DNA of 64,000 nucleotides from Legionella anisa (lineage in GTDB: Bacteria; Pseudomonadota; Gammaproteobacteria; Legionellales; Legionellaceae), in assembly GCF_001467525.1 (NCBI RefSeq), contig NZ_LNXS01000004.1:1-64000 (forward strand). The letters are read 5' to 3'. Positions within the stretch are counted from its first letter, which is position 1. Each line of letters begins with the position of its first letter. Positions 63,487 through 64,000 of the stretch are shown piece by piece. Made by a program: the position numbers and the translations under genes. A model generated the notes under the pieces. It searched no databases and was not told where the DNA came from. It saw nothing but the letters and a program-made list of their open reading frames with translations.

Positions 63487-64000
63487 ATGTATCACTTTGT
63501 ATATCAATCAGCACTACAAGCGACTAGCCTCGAGGATTTACGTCGAAAGTTACATGGCGCATACATCGATGAGAAAAGAAGTGATAACCCGCTCCTTACC
63601 CCAGCAGCCGAGTTAATATTAAAAGGACAATTTAAACAAGCAGAGTGGCTGCAAAAGCTAGGAGCAAGCGTTGATTCCATTGCCTATGCTTATGCAATAA
63701 TTGCAAATCATGGAAAAGTCGATGAATACCGCAGGGTATATAAAGCAAATGTTAACATCATTGCTCAAGGCTATGCTCACGCTGGCAACACCCTCAAAGT
63801 TGGAGAATATCAAGCACGACATAAAGCAAGTGTACATGCAATTGCCAAAGGATATGCTTTTGCAGGAAAGCATGACAAGGTTGAACACTATAGAAAACAA
63901 TTAAATGCCAGTGTTCATGCTATTGCTGAAGGTTATGCTCGCGCGCAAAATCATGAGCGAGTAAAACATTATAGAAAAGACCAAAAAGCGAACATTGATG
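63487..64000 (+). CDS. 27-residue-repeat protein, incomplete at the right edge
   Basis: 171 codons are open from the ATG at 63487 to the end, with no stop. Residues 60-167 are four tandem 27-residue repeats (63664-63744, 63745-63825, 63826-63906, 63907-63987), and a fifth begins at 63988. The consensus is A-S/N-V-x2-I-A-x-G/A-Y-A, then six or so variable residues, then V-x2-Y-R. The pattern is helix-turn-helix, like TPR/PPR-type solenoids. The N-terminal 59 residues are not repeated. Such repeats occur in Legionella effectors, but no function is shown. Weak ribosome site. Confidence 0.72.
   Translation, partial: MYHFVYQSALQATSLEDLRRKLHGAYIDEKRSDNPLLTPAAELILKGQFKQAEWLQKLGASVDSIAYAYAIIANHGKVDEYRRVYKANVNIIAQGYAHAGNTLKVGEYQARHKASVHAIAKGYAFAGKHDKVEHYRKQLNASVHAIAEGYARAQNHERVKHYRKDQKANID

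Noticed and set aside
1..64000. CRISPR arrays, tRNA genes, prophage
   Set aside because: No regularly spaced direct repeats, cloverleaf sequences or phage structural genes were recognised in reading the window.

Overview
The window is a 64 kb piece of an AT-rich gammaproteobacterial chromosome. Gene content and style point to Legionella or a close relative (inference). The signs are the lptD-surA-pdxA-folA outer-membrane block, EF-P beta-lysylation by EpmB, a FadE-type acyl-CoA dehydrogenase, many short lipoproteins and exported proteins, several orphan proteins with Dot/Icm-effector-like acidic C-termini, and dispersed hairpin repeats. No CRISPR array, intact insertion sequence, prophage or tRNA gene was seen. 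The left edge holds the promoter and leader of an rRNA operon that runs leftward out of the window.

Layout. 0.3-7.5 kb: folA, pdxA, surA and lptD (minus strand, overlapping starts), and divergently the MurNAc-recycling pair amgK-murU. 7.6-20 kb: an orphan acidic-tailed protein, fadE, a half-size chromate transporter, ppk1, ldcA, and the divergent pair epmB/efp. Then come a tyrosine-rich lipoprotein, a 59-residue exported peptide, an SDR enzyme and a phosphoribosyltransferase. 20-29 kb: aconitase, glutathionyl-hydroquinone reductase, carotenoid oxygenase, PsuG, an ACP-like protein, small exported proteins and a YhhN membrane protein. 29-36 kb: an avidin-family exported protein, a complete four-gene ABC export system (adaptor, ATPase, permease, outer-membrane channel), glutathione peroxidase, HIT and PEBP proteins. 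36-46 kb: M17 aminopeptidase, ThpR, an orphan protein, an OafA-like acyltransferase, ExoD, TauE/SafE, TerC and an alpha/beta hydrolase.

46.5-51 kb is the most striking locus. It is a compact minus-strand operon: a GntR/FCD regulator with a palindrome just upstream, a MetRS-like enzyme, an L-lysine N6-hydroxylase-like flavoenzyme, a single-domain cupin and a GNAT acetyltransferase. Lysine N-hydroxylase plus cupin plus MetRS-like domain is the known machinery for making an N-N (hydrazine) bond between N6-hydroxylysine and an amino acid in actinomycete natural-product pathways such as s56-p1 and triacsin. Here the cupin and MetRS-like parts are separate genes. I infer an undescribed hydrazine- or hydrazino-amino-acid-forming operon.

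51-64 kb: three orphan large proteins (one with a degenerate Fic-like motif, one with a phospholipase C-like His/Asp motif, one membrane/coiled-coil), a FAXC/metaxin-like GST and a sensor kinase with a response regulator cut off inside its output domain. Malic enzyme, pirin, a DUF4239 protein, an SDR protein and a small exported protein follow. The right edge holds the start of a 27-residue-repeat protein that continues past the window.
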